Origin: SIG480 sp045586595
Lineage (GTDB): Bacteria > Bacillota > Clostridia > Oscillospirales > JAAYXM01
Direction of reading: 5' to 3'
NCBI GenBank assembly: GCA_045586595.1
Contig: JAZNAQ010000043.1
Span: forward strand, 1 to 36,283
DNA length: 36,283 nucleotides
Shown: one piece after another, positions 7,875 through 15,593 of the stretch
Numbering within the stretch: position 1 is the first letter of the stretch
Layout of the letters: each line of letters starts with the position of its first letter
The notes under the pieces: model-generated
Told to the model about the DNA's origin: nothing
The model's database searches: none
What the model saw: only the letters and a program-made list of their open reading frames with translations
Made by a program: the position numbers and the translations under genes

Positions 7875-9167
7875 ATGAGCGCATATATAAAAGAGGTTGA
7901 GGTCGGGAGTCCGGCGCACCGCGCGGGCATTATTGCCGGTGATGAGCTTGTTTCGATAAACGGCCATCCGATTCGCGACGTTCTTGACTACAAGTTCTAT
8001 TCATATGACAGACGGCTTAAGATAGAGCTTGCGCGCAAAAAGGTAAAAGTAAAGAAAGGAGAAGGCGAGGACTTGGGACTCGTCTTTCAAACATATCTGA
8101 TGGACACAGCAAAGCGTTGTGCAAACAAGTGCGTGTTCTGCTTTGTAGACCAGATGCCCGAGGGTATGCGCGAAACGCTTTATTTTAAAGATGATGATGC
8201 GCGAATGTCTTTTCTTCTCGGCAATTATATTTCGCTTACCAATCTTTCTGAGGATGACATCGAGCGAATGATTCGCATGCACATAAGCCCCATAAATGTA
8301 TCTGTTCATGCAACTGACCCTGAGGTCAGAAGAAATATGCTGAGAAACCCAAGAGCGGGTGAGTGCTTTGAGATTATGCGCCGCTTTTGTGCGGCGGGCA
8401 TTACTCTTAACTGCCAGATTGTTGTTTGCCCGGGAATTAACGACGGAGACGTGCTTCGCAATTCTATTTCAGACATGCTCTCTCTGGGTGAGTGTGTCGA
8501 GAGTATAGCGGTTGTTCCTGTCGGTATAACAAAATATCGTGAAAATCTTTATCCGCTTAAGCCTATGACTGCAGAAACAGCGGCGGAAACGATACGGATA
8601 GTAGATGAGTTTGGTGAGAAAACTAAGCTTGTTCGCGGCGACAGAGTTGTGTATGCCGCAGACGAGTTATATATAAAAGCCGGTCTTGAACTACCTGAAA
8701 CCAATTATTACGACGGCTATCCTCAGCTCGGTAATGGTGTTGGACTTATGACGCTTATGCATGAGGAATTCTCTGATGCGCTTGAGTATACCGACATACC
8801 TGAGAAGATTGAAGATTTTGCCGTTGCGACAGGTGTTTCTGCCGCACCTTTTATAAGAAAACTCATTGACGAATTGAAAGAAAAATGCCATAATATAGGT
8901 AGTGCCGAAGTGTATGCAATCAAGAACGAATTTTTTGGTGAAACCATAGATGTTGCAGGTCTTGTAACAGGCAGAGATCTCATAAATACACTTCGCGGTA
9001 AACCGCTTCCGAAGCGGCTTTTAATCCCTGACGTTATGCTGCGTCATGGGGAGACTGTTTTTTTGGATGATATAAGTATAGCAGATGTTGAAAGAGAGCT
9101 GGGAGTTACGGTTGTTCCTGTAGAAAACGATGGCGACAGATTGCTATCTGCTATGCTTGCAATGTAG
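7875..9167 (+). CDS. DUF512 family protein with PDZ and radical-SAM-like cysteine motif
   Basis: A 430-residue protein found next to der in Clostridia. It has an N-terminal PDZ-like domain (about residues 5-65, VGSPAHRAGIIAGDELVSIN), then a cysteine cluster CANKCVFC (C82, C86, C89) followed by FVDQMP, matching the CxxxCxxC pattern of radical-SAM enzymes, and a C-terminal DUF512 domain (about 215-420). A [4Fe-4S]/SAM enzyme is inferred; no substrate is known. ATG 7875 is preferred over ATG 7830 because the latter lies in the rpmF terminator. The ribosome-binding site is weak (AGGATG). It starts the der-plsY-gpsA group. Confidence 0.85.
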   Translation: MSAYIKEVEVGSPAHRAGIIAGDELVSINGHPIRDVLDYKFYSYDRRLKIELARKKVKVKKGEGEDLGLVFQTYLMDTAKRCANKCVFCFVDQMPEGMRETLYFKDDDARMSFLLGNYISLTNLSEDDIERMIRMHISPINVSVHATDPEVRRNMLRNPRAGECFEIMRRFCAAGITLNCQIVVCPGINDGDVLRNSISDMLSLGECVESIAVVPVGITKYRENLYPLKPMTAETAAETIRIVDEFGEKTKLVRGDRVVYAADELYIKAGLELPETNYYDGYPQLGNGVGLMTLMHEEFSDALEYTDIPEKIEDFAVATGVSAAPFIRKLIDELKEKCHNIGSAEVYAIKNEFFGETIDVAGLVTGRDLINTLRGKPLPKRLLIPDVMLRHGETVFLDDISIADVERELGVTVVPVENDGDRLLSAMLAM

Positions 9168-9184
9168 ATAGGAGGTCGGGCATA

Positions 9185-10510
9185 ATGGGAAAGCCTGTTG
9201 TTGCGATTGTCGGCAGGCCAAATGTCGGCAAGTCAATGCTTTTTAATAAGCTCATAGGCAAAAGAATGTCAATAGTAGAAGATACACCCGGTGTAACGCG
9301 CGATAGGCTGTATGCCGATTGTGAATGGTGCGGTAGAACATTTACGCTTGTAGATACGGGCGGTATAGAACCGCAAACCGACAGTGAAATATTAAGATTT
9401 ATGCGCGACCAGGCAGAGATTGCGATACAGAATGCCGACGTTATCGTATTCATAACGGATATGCGCACCGGCCTTACCGCTTCAGACCATGACGTTGCAA
9501 ATATGCTGCTCAGGTCTCATAAGCCCGTAATTCTTGCAGTTAATAAGGTTGACTCTGTAGGTGAGCCTCCGGCTGAGTTTTATGAGTTTTACAACCTCGG
9601 CATGGGTGAGCCGATAGCAATATCAGCCGTTCACGGCCATGGAACTGGCGACCTTCTCGACAGATGTGTAGAGCATTTCCCTGAAGACGAAATCGTTGTT
9701 GAAGAGAATGAGGGCATAAAAGTTGCTCTTATCGGCAAGCCGAATGTAGGTAAGTCTTCTCTCACAAACAAAATTCTGGGCGAGGAGCGGGTTATAGTCA
9801 GCGATATGGCAGGTACAACCCGTGATGCGGTTGACTCGGCTTTTGAAAACGAATACGGTAAATATGTATTTATTGATACTGCGGGTATACGCAAGAAGTC
9901 AAAGGTAAATGACGACATTGAAAAGTTCTCTGTCCTTCGTGCATCTCTTGCTGTAGAGCGTAGCGATGTGTGTCTCATAATGATTGATGCGCAGGAAGGG
10001 GTAACCGAGCAGGATACCAAAGTCGCAGGTATAGCTCACGATGCTGGCAAAGCGTGTATCATAGTTGTAAATAAGTGGGACTTGGTTGAAAAGGACGATA
10101 AAACACTCAGAAAAGAAGAAGAAAAAATCCGCAAGGACCTTTCTTACATGACATATGCGCCGATTCTTTTTATATCCGCAAAGACCGGCCAGCGTGTAGG
10201 AAAGCTCTTTGAAATGATTAACAGTGTCTACGCCGAGAGCTGCAAGCGTATTACAACAGGTATGCTTAACAATGTCCTTGCAGATGCAGTTGCAAGGGTT
10301 CAGCCTCCGACAGACCGAGGCAAGCGTTTGAAGGTATATTATATAACGCAGACCGGCGTGTGCCCGCCGAACTTTGTTATATTCTGTAACGATGCAAAGC
10401 TTTTCCATTTCTCATACAGACGTTATTTAGAGAATAAGCTCCGCGAGGTGTTCGGCTTTGAGGGAACTCCTATGCGTGTAGTTATACGACAAAAGGGAGA
10501 GAACGGTTAA
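9185..10510 (+). CDS. der: Ribosome biogenesis GTPase Der (EngA)
   Basis: Der is an essential tandem-GTPase of 50S subunit assembly. The 441 residues contain two G domains: the first with GRPNVGKS at 10-17 and DTGGIE, the second with GKPNVGKSS (about 182-190), DTAGI and NKWD, then the C-terminal KH-like domain (about 350-441). Length and order of motifs are typical. It follows the DUF512 gene by 17 bases behind an AGGAGG site, and plsY starts 2 bases after its stop codon. Confidence 0.98.
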   Translation: MGKPVVAIVGRPNVGKSMLFNKLIGKRMSIVEDTPGVTRDRLYADCEWCGRTFTLVDTGGIEPQTDSEILRFMRDQAEIAIQNADVIVFITDMRTGLTASDHDVANMLLRSHKPVILAVNKVDSVGEPPAEFYEFYNLGMGEPIAISAVHGHGTGDLLDRCVEHFPEDEIVVEENEGIKVALIGKPNVGKSSLTNKILGEERVIVSDMAGTTRDAVDSAFENEYGKYVFIDTAGIRKKSKVNDDIEKFSVLRASLAVERSDVCLIMIDAQEGVTEQDTKVAGIAHDAGKACIIVVNKWDLVEKDDKTLRKEEEKIRKDLSYMTYAPILFISAKTGQRVGKLFEMINSVYAESCKRITTGMLNNVLADAVARVQPPTDRGKRLKVYYITQTGVCPPNFVIFCNDAKLFHFSYRRYLENKLREVFGFEGTPMRVVIRQKGENG

Positions 10511-10512
10511 TT

Positions 10513-11130
10513 ATGAGTATAGCGCTCAGATATACAATAGCTATTATTGTAGCTTATCTTCTTGGAAGCTTAAATTTTTCAATCATTGTTTCAAAACTTA
10601 CACTCAAAAAAGATATCAGGGAGTTTGGTAGCGGCAATGCGGGGAGTACAAACTCACTGCGTGTTATGGGTGCAAAGAAGACAGTTGTCGTTATGCTTGG
10701 TGATTTTTTAAAAAATATTGTCGCCATGCTTTTGATAAAGCCAATTATGGGGGATTTTGATGCAACTACAATCGGGCTTTTTGCTGCGGTTGCATGTGTT
10801 CTTGGTCATACCTTTCCGATATACTTTGGTTTTCGCGGGGGTAAGGGAGTGCTGTCTACTGCAGCTGTAGCTCTTTGTATTGATTGGCGCGTATGCTTAA
10901 TAGCAGTAATAACATTTGTAATTGTCGTAGCTGTTACGAGATATGTTTCTCTCGGCTCGATAATTGCTGTTTGGACAGCGCCGTTTGTTTTCTATGCTTT
11001 TTACGGTATAAATGGCATCAAGTATGTTTTCTTCGGTGCATTTCTCTCGGTATTTGTAACTATCATGCATCGTACAAACATAAAACGTCTTGCAACGGGG
11101 ACAGAAAACAAACTGAAGTTAAAAAAATAA
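10513..11130 (+). CDS. plsY: Acyl-phosphate glycerol-3-phosphate acyltransferase PlsY
   Basis: PlsY transfers the acyl group from acyl-phosphate to glycerol-3-phosphate, giving lysophosphatidic acid in the membrane. The 205 residues show about five hydrophobic segments and the family motifs GSGNAGSTNSLRVMG (about 37-51) and FRGGKGVLSTAA (about 109-120). It starts 2 bases after der and precedes gpsA, which makes its substrate. The basic tail ends KLKLKK. Strong identification. Confidence 0.96.
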   Translation: MSIALRYTIAIIVAYLLGSLNFSIIVSKLTLKKDIREFGSGNAGSTNSLRVMGAKKTVVVMLGDFLKNIVAMLLIKPIMGDFDATTIGLFAAVACVLGHTFPIYFGFRGGKGVLSTAAVALCIDWRVCLIAVITFVIVVAVTRYVSLGSIIAVWTAPFVFYAFYGINGIKYVFFGAFLSVFVTIMHRTNIKRLATGTENKLKLKK

Positions 11131-11155
11131 TTACAGTAATTCAGAGGTGGTCACC

Positions 11156-12160
11156 ATGAAAATTGCAGTAATAGGAAGCGGTGGATGGGGCACAGCCCTT
11201 GCAATAATGCTTGCAAAAACTCGGCATGATGTTACTATCTGGTCGTTTGACGATAAAGAATATGAGCGACTTTATAATGACCGTGAAAACAGGGCATATC
11301 TTCCGGGTATTCTGTTCCCTGAGGGGCTTAAGTGTACAAATGATTTGAGTGTTGCAAAGGATGCTGAAATAGTAGTTATGGCTGTTCCTTCATTTGCGGT
11401 ACGCGCAACAGCGAGAAAGCTCTCTGAGTATATTACTGACGGTCAGATAGTTCTGAGTGTGTCAAAGGGTATTGAGAAAGAAACTTCAAAGCGTCTTTCT
11501 GAAATAATAGAAGAGGAAATAACTTCTAGCTGTGATGTTGCAGTTCTTTCCGGCCCGTCGCACGCAGAAGAGGTGGGGAGAGGTGTTCCTACCGCCATAA
11601 TCGCAACTTCTCGTTCAAAGAAGGCGGCTGAGACTGTTCAGGATGCTTTTATGAACGAAAATTTCCGTGTTTATATAACTGATGATATAGTCGGAGTTGA
11701 GCTTGGCGCAGCTCTTAAAAACGTCATGGCGCTTGCTGCAGGTATATGTGATGGACTTGGGCTTGGCGATAATACAAAGGCGGCTCTTATGACCCGTGGC
11801 CTTGCAGAAATGGTACGCCTTGGCGTTGCTCTCGGCGGTAAGGAAGAGACTTTTGCAGGTCTTGCCGGGCTTGGAGATTTGATAGTTACCTGTATGTCAA
11901 TGCATTCGCGCAACCGCCGTGCAGGTATACTTATAGGGCAGGGCGCACCTACAGATAAAGCACTTGAAAAAATAGGTGCTGTTGTAGAAGGGTACTATGC
12001 TACACAGTCGGCAATGGAGCTTGCAAATCGCGTTGGTATAGAAATGCCGATTACAGGCGAGGTATATAAGATGCTGTTTGAGGGAGCAGACCCCAGAGAG
12101 TCGCTTTACACCCTTATGACGAGAGATAAAAAGATTGAAAGTGATACAGCTTGGAAGTAA
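11156..12160 (+). CDS. gpsA: NAD(P)-dependent glycerol-3-phosphate dehydrogenase
   Basis: GpsA reduces dihydroxyacetone phosphate to sn-glycerol-3-phosphate, which PlsY, encoded just upstream, then acylates. The protein begins MKIAVIGSGGWGTALA (Rossmann GxGxxG) and contains SKGIEKET, LSGPSHAEEV and the catalytic-lysine region ALKNVMALAAGICDGLGLG. ATG 11156 (334 residues) is preferred; the GTG at 11147 belongs to the AGAGGTGG ribosome-binding site. The gene is followed directly by a strong terminator, so it ends the transcription unit. Confidence 0.97.
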   Translation: MKIAVIGSGGWGTALAIMLAKTRHDVTIWSFDDKEYERLYNDRENRAYLPGILFPEGLKCTNDLSVAKDAEIVVMAVPSFAVRATARKLSEYITDGQIVLSVSKGIEKETSKRLSEIIEEEITSSCDVAVLSGPSHAEEVGRGVPTAIIATSRSKKAAETVQDAFMNENFRVYITDDIVGVELGAALKNVMALAAGICDGLGLGDNTKAALMTRGLAEMVRLGVALGGKEETFAGLAGLGDLIVTCMSMHSRNRRAGILIGQGAPTDKALEKIGAVVEGYYATQSAMELANRVGIEMPITGEVYKMLFEGADPRESLYTLMTRDKKIESDTAWK

Positions 12161-12164
12161 TTAT

Positions 12165-12198
12165 AAATGGATTTACCATACGGTAAATCCATTTTTGT
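12165..12198 (+). terminator. Terminator after gpsA
   Basis: A perfect 13-bp stem (12165-12177 with 12182-12194) with a 4-nt loop ATAC and a T-rich end. It is well placed four bases after the gpsA stop codon. Confidence 0.9.
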
Positions 12199-12203
12199 GT
12201 ATA

Positions 12204-12239
12204 AAAAAGGGGCTTGCGATTTGTTCGCAAGTCCCTTTT
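12204..12239 (-). terminator. Terminator of groES-groEL
   Basis: The stem 12204-12219 with 12225-12239 (core CTTGCGA/TCGCAAG, one G-T wobble) has a 5-nt loop and ends on the minus strand in a run of T. It lies just after the groEL stop codon and is convergent with the gpsA terminator. Confidence 0.85.
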
Positions 12240-12264
12240 ACAGTTATTTCTATCAGGCGGGGGA

Positions 12265-13902
12265 TTAATACATTCCCATACCGCCGTCGCCCATACCGCC
12301 CGGCATTGCGGGAGTCGTAGCTACTTCTTTCTTCTCTGCAACAATGCTCTCTGTTGTGAGAACCATAGATGCGATAGAAGCTGCATTCTCAAGTGCGCTG
12401 CGTGTAACCTTAGCCGGGTCAACGATACCAGCCTTAATCATATCGCAGTACTTGTTTGAGAGTGCATCAAAGCCGTAGCCTGTTCTGCGGCTGTTCTTAA
12501 TCTTGTCAAGAACAATAGAACCATCGATGCCTGCGTTAGCGGCAATCTGGCGTACCGGCTCCTCAAGAGCTTTAGCAATAATTCTTACACCTGTGCGCTC
12601 GTCGCCCTCGGTCTTTGAAATAAGCTTTTCAACAGCAGAAATAGCGTTTACAAATACTGTGCCGCCGCCTGCTACAATGCCTTCCTCTACAGCAGCGCGT
12701 GTAGCGTTGAGAGCGTCCTCAATGCGGAGCTTCTTCTCTTTCATCTCAACTTCTGTTGCAACACCTACTTTAATGACAGCTACGCCGCCTGAAAGCTTTG
12801 CAAGGCGCTCCTGAAGCTTCTCACGGTCAAAATCAGATGTTGTAGACTCAATCTGTGAACGAATCTGGTTTACGCGAGCCTTGATTTCGTTTGCATCGCC
12901 TGCACCGTCAACGATTATTGTGTTTTCCTTTTGAACCTTAATCTGACGTGCATGGCCGAGCATATCAAATGTTGTTTCCTTAAGGTCCATGCCGAGCTCG
13001 TCGGATACAACAGTACCGCCTGTGAGGATGGCGATGTCCTTAAGCATTTCTTTACGTCTGTCGCCGAATCCCGGAGCCTTTACACCAACGCATGTGAATG
13101 TTCCGCGGAGCTTGTTGACGAGAAGGGTAGCGAGAGCTTCGCCTTCAATGTCTTCAGCGATAATAACGAGCTTCTTGCCTGCCTGAACAATCTGCTCGAG
13201 AAGCGGGAGAATTTCCTGTATATTTGAAATCTTCTTGTCGGTGATAAGAACGCAAGCATCGTCGATTACAGCTTCCATCTTATCTGTATCTGTTACCATG
13301 TAAGGGGAGATGTAACCGCGGTCAAACTGCATACCTTCAACGATTTCGCTGTAGGTTTCAGCAGTCTTTGACTCCTCAACAGTGATAACGCCGTCAGCAG
13401 ATACCTTTTCCATAGCATCAGCTATAAGTGTGCCGATGGTTTCGTTAGCAGATGAAACTGCAGCAACACGTGAAATATCTTCGTAGCCGTTAACTTTCTG
13501 TGATGCTGCCTTTACAGCCTCTACAGCAGCGTTTACAGCAGCGTTAATACCGTTTCTCATAATCATCGGGTTTGCGCCTGCTGTTACGTTCTTCATACCC
13601 TCGCGGATAATAGCCTGAGCGAGAAGGGTGGCGGTTGTTGTCCCGTCACCGGCAACGTCGTTTGTCTTTGTTGAAACTTCCTTAACGAGCTGTGCGCCCA
13701 TATTCTCAAACGGGTCGTCAAGCTCAATCTCCTTTGCGATTGTAACACCGTCATTTGTGATAAGCGGTGCGCCGAACTTCTTGTCGAGGACTACATTGCG
13801 TCCCTTCGGGCCGAGTGTAACCTTAACTGTATCTGCAAGCTTATTGATGCCGCGCTCTAAGGCATGACGTGCATCTTCAGAAAAAAGAATCTCTTTTGAC
13901 AT
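12265..13902 (-). CDS. groEL: Chaperonin GroEL
   Basis: A 60-kDa chaperonin subunit, 545 residues, that folds proteins inside the GroEL-GroES cage with ATP. Seen are VTLGPKGRNVVLDKKFG near residues 28-44, the ATP-site motif DVAGDGTTTATLLAQ (about 84-98), and the usual glycine/methionine tail (GGMGDGGMGMY). It follows groES by 36 bases and is controlled with it from the CIRCE-bearing promoter at 14255-14323. Its own terminator lies at 12204-12239. Confidence 0.99.
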   Translation of the reverse strand: MSKEILFSEDARHALERGINKLADTVKVTLGPKGRNVVLDKKFGAPLITNDGVTIAKEIELDDPFENMGAQLVKEVSTKTNDVAGDGTTTATLLAQAIIREGMKNVTAGANPMIMRNGINAAVNAAVEAVKAASQKVNGYEDISRVAAVSSANETIGTLIADAMEKVSADGVITVEESKTAETYSEIVEGMQFDRGYISPYMVTDTDKMEAVIDDACVLITDKKISNIQEILPLLEQIVQAGKKLVIIAEDIEGEALATLLVNKLRGTFTCVGVKAPGFGDRRKEMLKDIAILTGGTVVSDELGMDLKETTFDMLGHARQIKVQKENTIIVDGAGDANEIKARVNQIRSQIESTTSDFDREKLQERLAKLSGGVAVIKVGVATEVEMKEKKLRIEDALNATRAAVEEGIVAGGGTVFVNAISAVEKLISKTEGDERTGVRIIAKALEEPVRQIAANAGIDGSIVLDKIKNSRRTGYGFDALSNKYCDMIKAGIVDPAKVTRSALENAASIASMVLTTESIVAEKKEVATTPAMPGGMGDGGMGMY

Positions 13903-13938
13903 ATTTAAATCCTTCCCTTACTAAGTTTTAAATGAAAT

Positions 13939-14223
13939 TTATTCTACAACTGCAAGAATGTCGTTCTGGCGGACGATGATAAGCTCCTCGCCGTCAATTT
14001 TTACTTCAGTTCCGGAATATTTGCTTGTTATAACCTTATCGCCGGCCTTGACATGCATGACAATGTCCTTGCCGTCAACATTGCCGCCGGGGCCTACTGC
14101 GAGAACCTCAGCAACCTGGGGCTTCTCCTGAGCTGCAGCTGTGAGTATAATACCGCTCTTTGTGGTTTCTTCTGCTTCTACCATTTTAAGCACTACGCGG
14201 TCTGCAAGTGGTTTCAGTTTCAT
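13939..14223 (-). CDS. groES: Co-chaperonin GroES
   Basis: The 94-residue lid subunit of the chaperonin. It begins MKLKPLADRVVLKMVEAEET and contains the mobile loop (about residues 16-32, TTKSGIILTAAAQEKPQ) that docks on GroEL, and VAVGPGG-like and KYSGTEVKIDGEELIIV stretches. The start follows AGGAGG. It is the first gene of groES-groEL, with HrcA-type control indicated by CIRCE 32 bases upstream. Confidence 0.98.
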   Translation of the reverse strand: MKLKPLADRVVLKMVEAEETTKSGIILTAAAQEKPQVAEVLAVGPGGNVDGKDIVMHVKAGDKVITSKYSGTEVKIDGEELIIVRQNDILAVVE

Positions 14224-14254
14224 TGTGATGTCCTCCTAAAATAGTTTGCTTCTT

Positions 14255-14281
14255 TTAGCACTCTCGACTTGTGAGTGCTAA
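14255..14281 (-). promoter_or_regulatory. CIRCE operator (HrcA binding site)
   Basis: TTAGCACTC (14255-14263), nine bases, GAGTGCTAA (14273-14281): an exact match to the CIRCE consensus. It lies between the promoter and groES, where HrcA represses in the absence of heat stress. The hrcA gene is not in this window. Confidence 0.98.
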
Positions 14282-14294
14282 AACTTATGTTTAT

Positions 14295-14323
14295 ATAATA
14301 GAATAAGCGGCGGTTTTCCGCAA
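14295..14323 (-). promoter_or_regulatory. Promoter of groES-groEL
   Basis: On the minus strand TTGCGG (14323-14318), 17 bases and TATTAT (14300-14295). It sits just upstream of CIRCE, so the operator covers the start of the transcript. Confidence 0.75.
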
Positions 14324-14349
14324 GTTGGTAATTTTGCAAAAAAAGCCAA

Positions 14350-14395
14350 AAAAACGAGCAAAACGGAATTAAATAAAATTAAGACCGTTTTGCTC
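14350..14395 (-). terminator. Terminator of the PBP / THUMP methyltransferase unit
   Basis: GAGCAAAACGG (14356-14366) is an exact inverted repeat of 14385-14395, with an 18-nt AT-rich loop. On the minus strand the stem is followed by a run of seven T after one G. Confidence 0.75.
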
Positions 14396-14457
14396 TTTCA
14401 AACTCGCAAATTCTCGCAAAAGCTTTAAAAATCGCGTCTTTTACAAATTATTAATAT

Positions 14458-15570
14458 TTAAAAGTACATGTATAGCTCACATTTAATCATCCCGTTATAC
14501 AATTTACGACGTTTTATGGCCTTTTTGCCGTAAAAATGTTCAAATTCGGGGTGCGATGTAATAATGTAGCTGTTAAAGCCCTGATTGTGCTTCATTGACG
14601 TACCGAAATCGCCATAAATACGCTCTGCATCACGAAGCTCCAAAAGTCGCTCTCCGTAAGGCGGGTTGGTTACACATATGCCGTTTTTATGTCTTGGTTT
14701 AAAGCGCGTAGCGTCTGCTTTTTCAAAGATGATATATTTATCAACACCGGCTTTTTTAGCATTCGATTTAGCGAGCTCTACAGAGGCAGAATCAATATCT
14801 CCTCCCCAAAGCTCAAAATCTCGTTTAAACATCTTCGTTTTTGCAGTCTCGCGGTGAGAGTGCCAATCACTTTTAGGTGATATTTTCCAGCTTTCTGCCG
14901 CAAAACGTCGTAGAAGGCCGGGTGCGCGGTTCTCTGCAATCATAGCCGCTTCAATAGGTATTGTTCCCGAACCGCAGAACGGGTCACAGAAAAACTCTCT
15001 TCCGCGGTATTTTGAAAGCTGTACCATGGCGGCGGCAAGAGTTTCGCGAAGCGGTGCTGCACCCGAAACGGCTCGGTAGCCGCGCTTGTGAAGACCTGCG
15101 CCGCTTGTGTCGATATAGAGCGTTGCAATGTCGTTCATAAGAGAAAATTGAATCTGGTATTTACTTCCGCTTTCCTCAAACCAGGAGAGCGAGTATTTTG
15201 ACTTCAGTCTCTCTACTACTGCTTTTTTTATTATGCTCTGACAATCGGGAACTGAGAACAGTGTTGAGTTTAAACTGTGCCCCTTTACGGGGAAGGCACC
15301 GTCTTTTGGTATGAAATCTTCCCAGGGGAGAGTTTTAACACCTTCGAAAAGCTCTGTGAAGGTGGTTGCACGGAATGAGCCGATAACGAGCAAAACACGC
15401 TCGCCGGTGCGAAGCCAGATGTTTGCGAGTGCCATATCGGAGAGTGTCCCGCGAAAATTTACACGCCCGTTTTCAGCTTTTACATCTGAAAGGCCCAAAC
15501 GTGTAAGCTCTTTTGATGCAATTCCCTCAAGCCCGAATAGGGTAGGGACGCAAAAGGTGAATTTATCCAT
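14458..15570 (-). CDS. THUMP-domain class I SAM-dependent RNA methyltransferase (YpsC/RlmL-like)
   Basis: The 370-residue protein has an N-terminal ferredoxin-like/THUMP RNA-binding part (about 1-160) and a C-terminal Rossmann methyltransferase with FCDPFCGSGTIPIEAAMIAE (about 193-212) and the catalytic NPPYGERL. This layout matches the single-methyltransferase YpsC/RlmL-N type, expected to form m2G in 23S rRNA; a tRNA target cannot be excluded. It starts 23 bases after the class A PBP gene and probably shares its transcript. The ribosome-binding site is poor: CCGGAG about 13 nt upstream. Confidence 0.88.
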   Translation of the reverse strand: MDKFTFCVPTLFGLEGIASKELTRLGLSDVKAENGRVNFRGTLSDMALANIWLRTGERVLLVIGSFRATTFTELFEGVKTLPWEDFIPKDGAFPVKGHSLNSTLFSVPDCQSIIKKAVVERLKSKYSLSWFEESGSKYQIQFSLMNDIATLYIDTSGAGLHKRGYRAVSGAAPLRETLAAAMVQLSKYRGREFFCDPFCGSGTIPIEAAMIAENRAPGLLRRFAAESWKISPKSDWHSHRETAKTKMFKRDFELWGGDIDSASVELAKSNAKKAGVDKYIIFEKADATRFKPRHKNGICVTNPPYGERLLELRDAERIYGDFGTSMKHNQGFNSYIITSHPEFEHFYGKKAIKRRKLYNGMIKCELYMYF

Positions 15571-15593
15571 AATACTAATATAACTCCGGAAAT

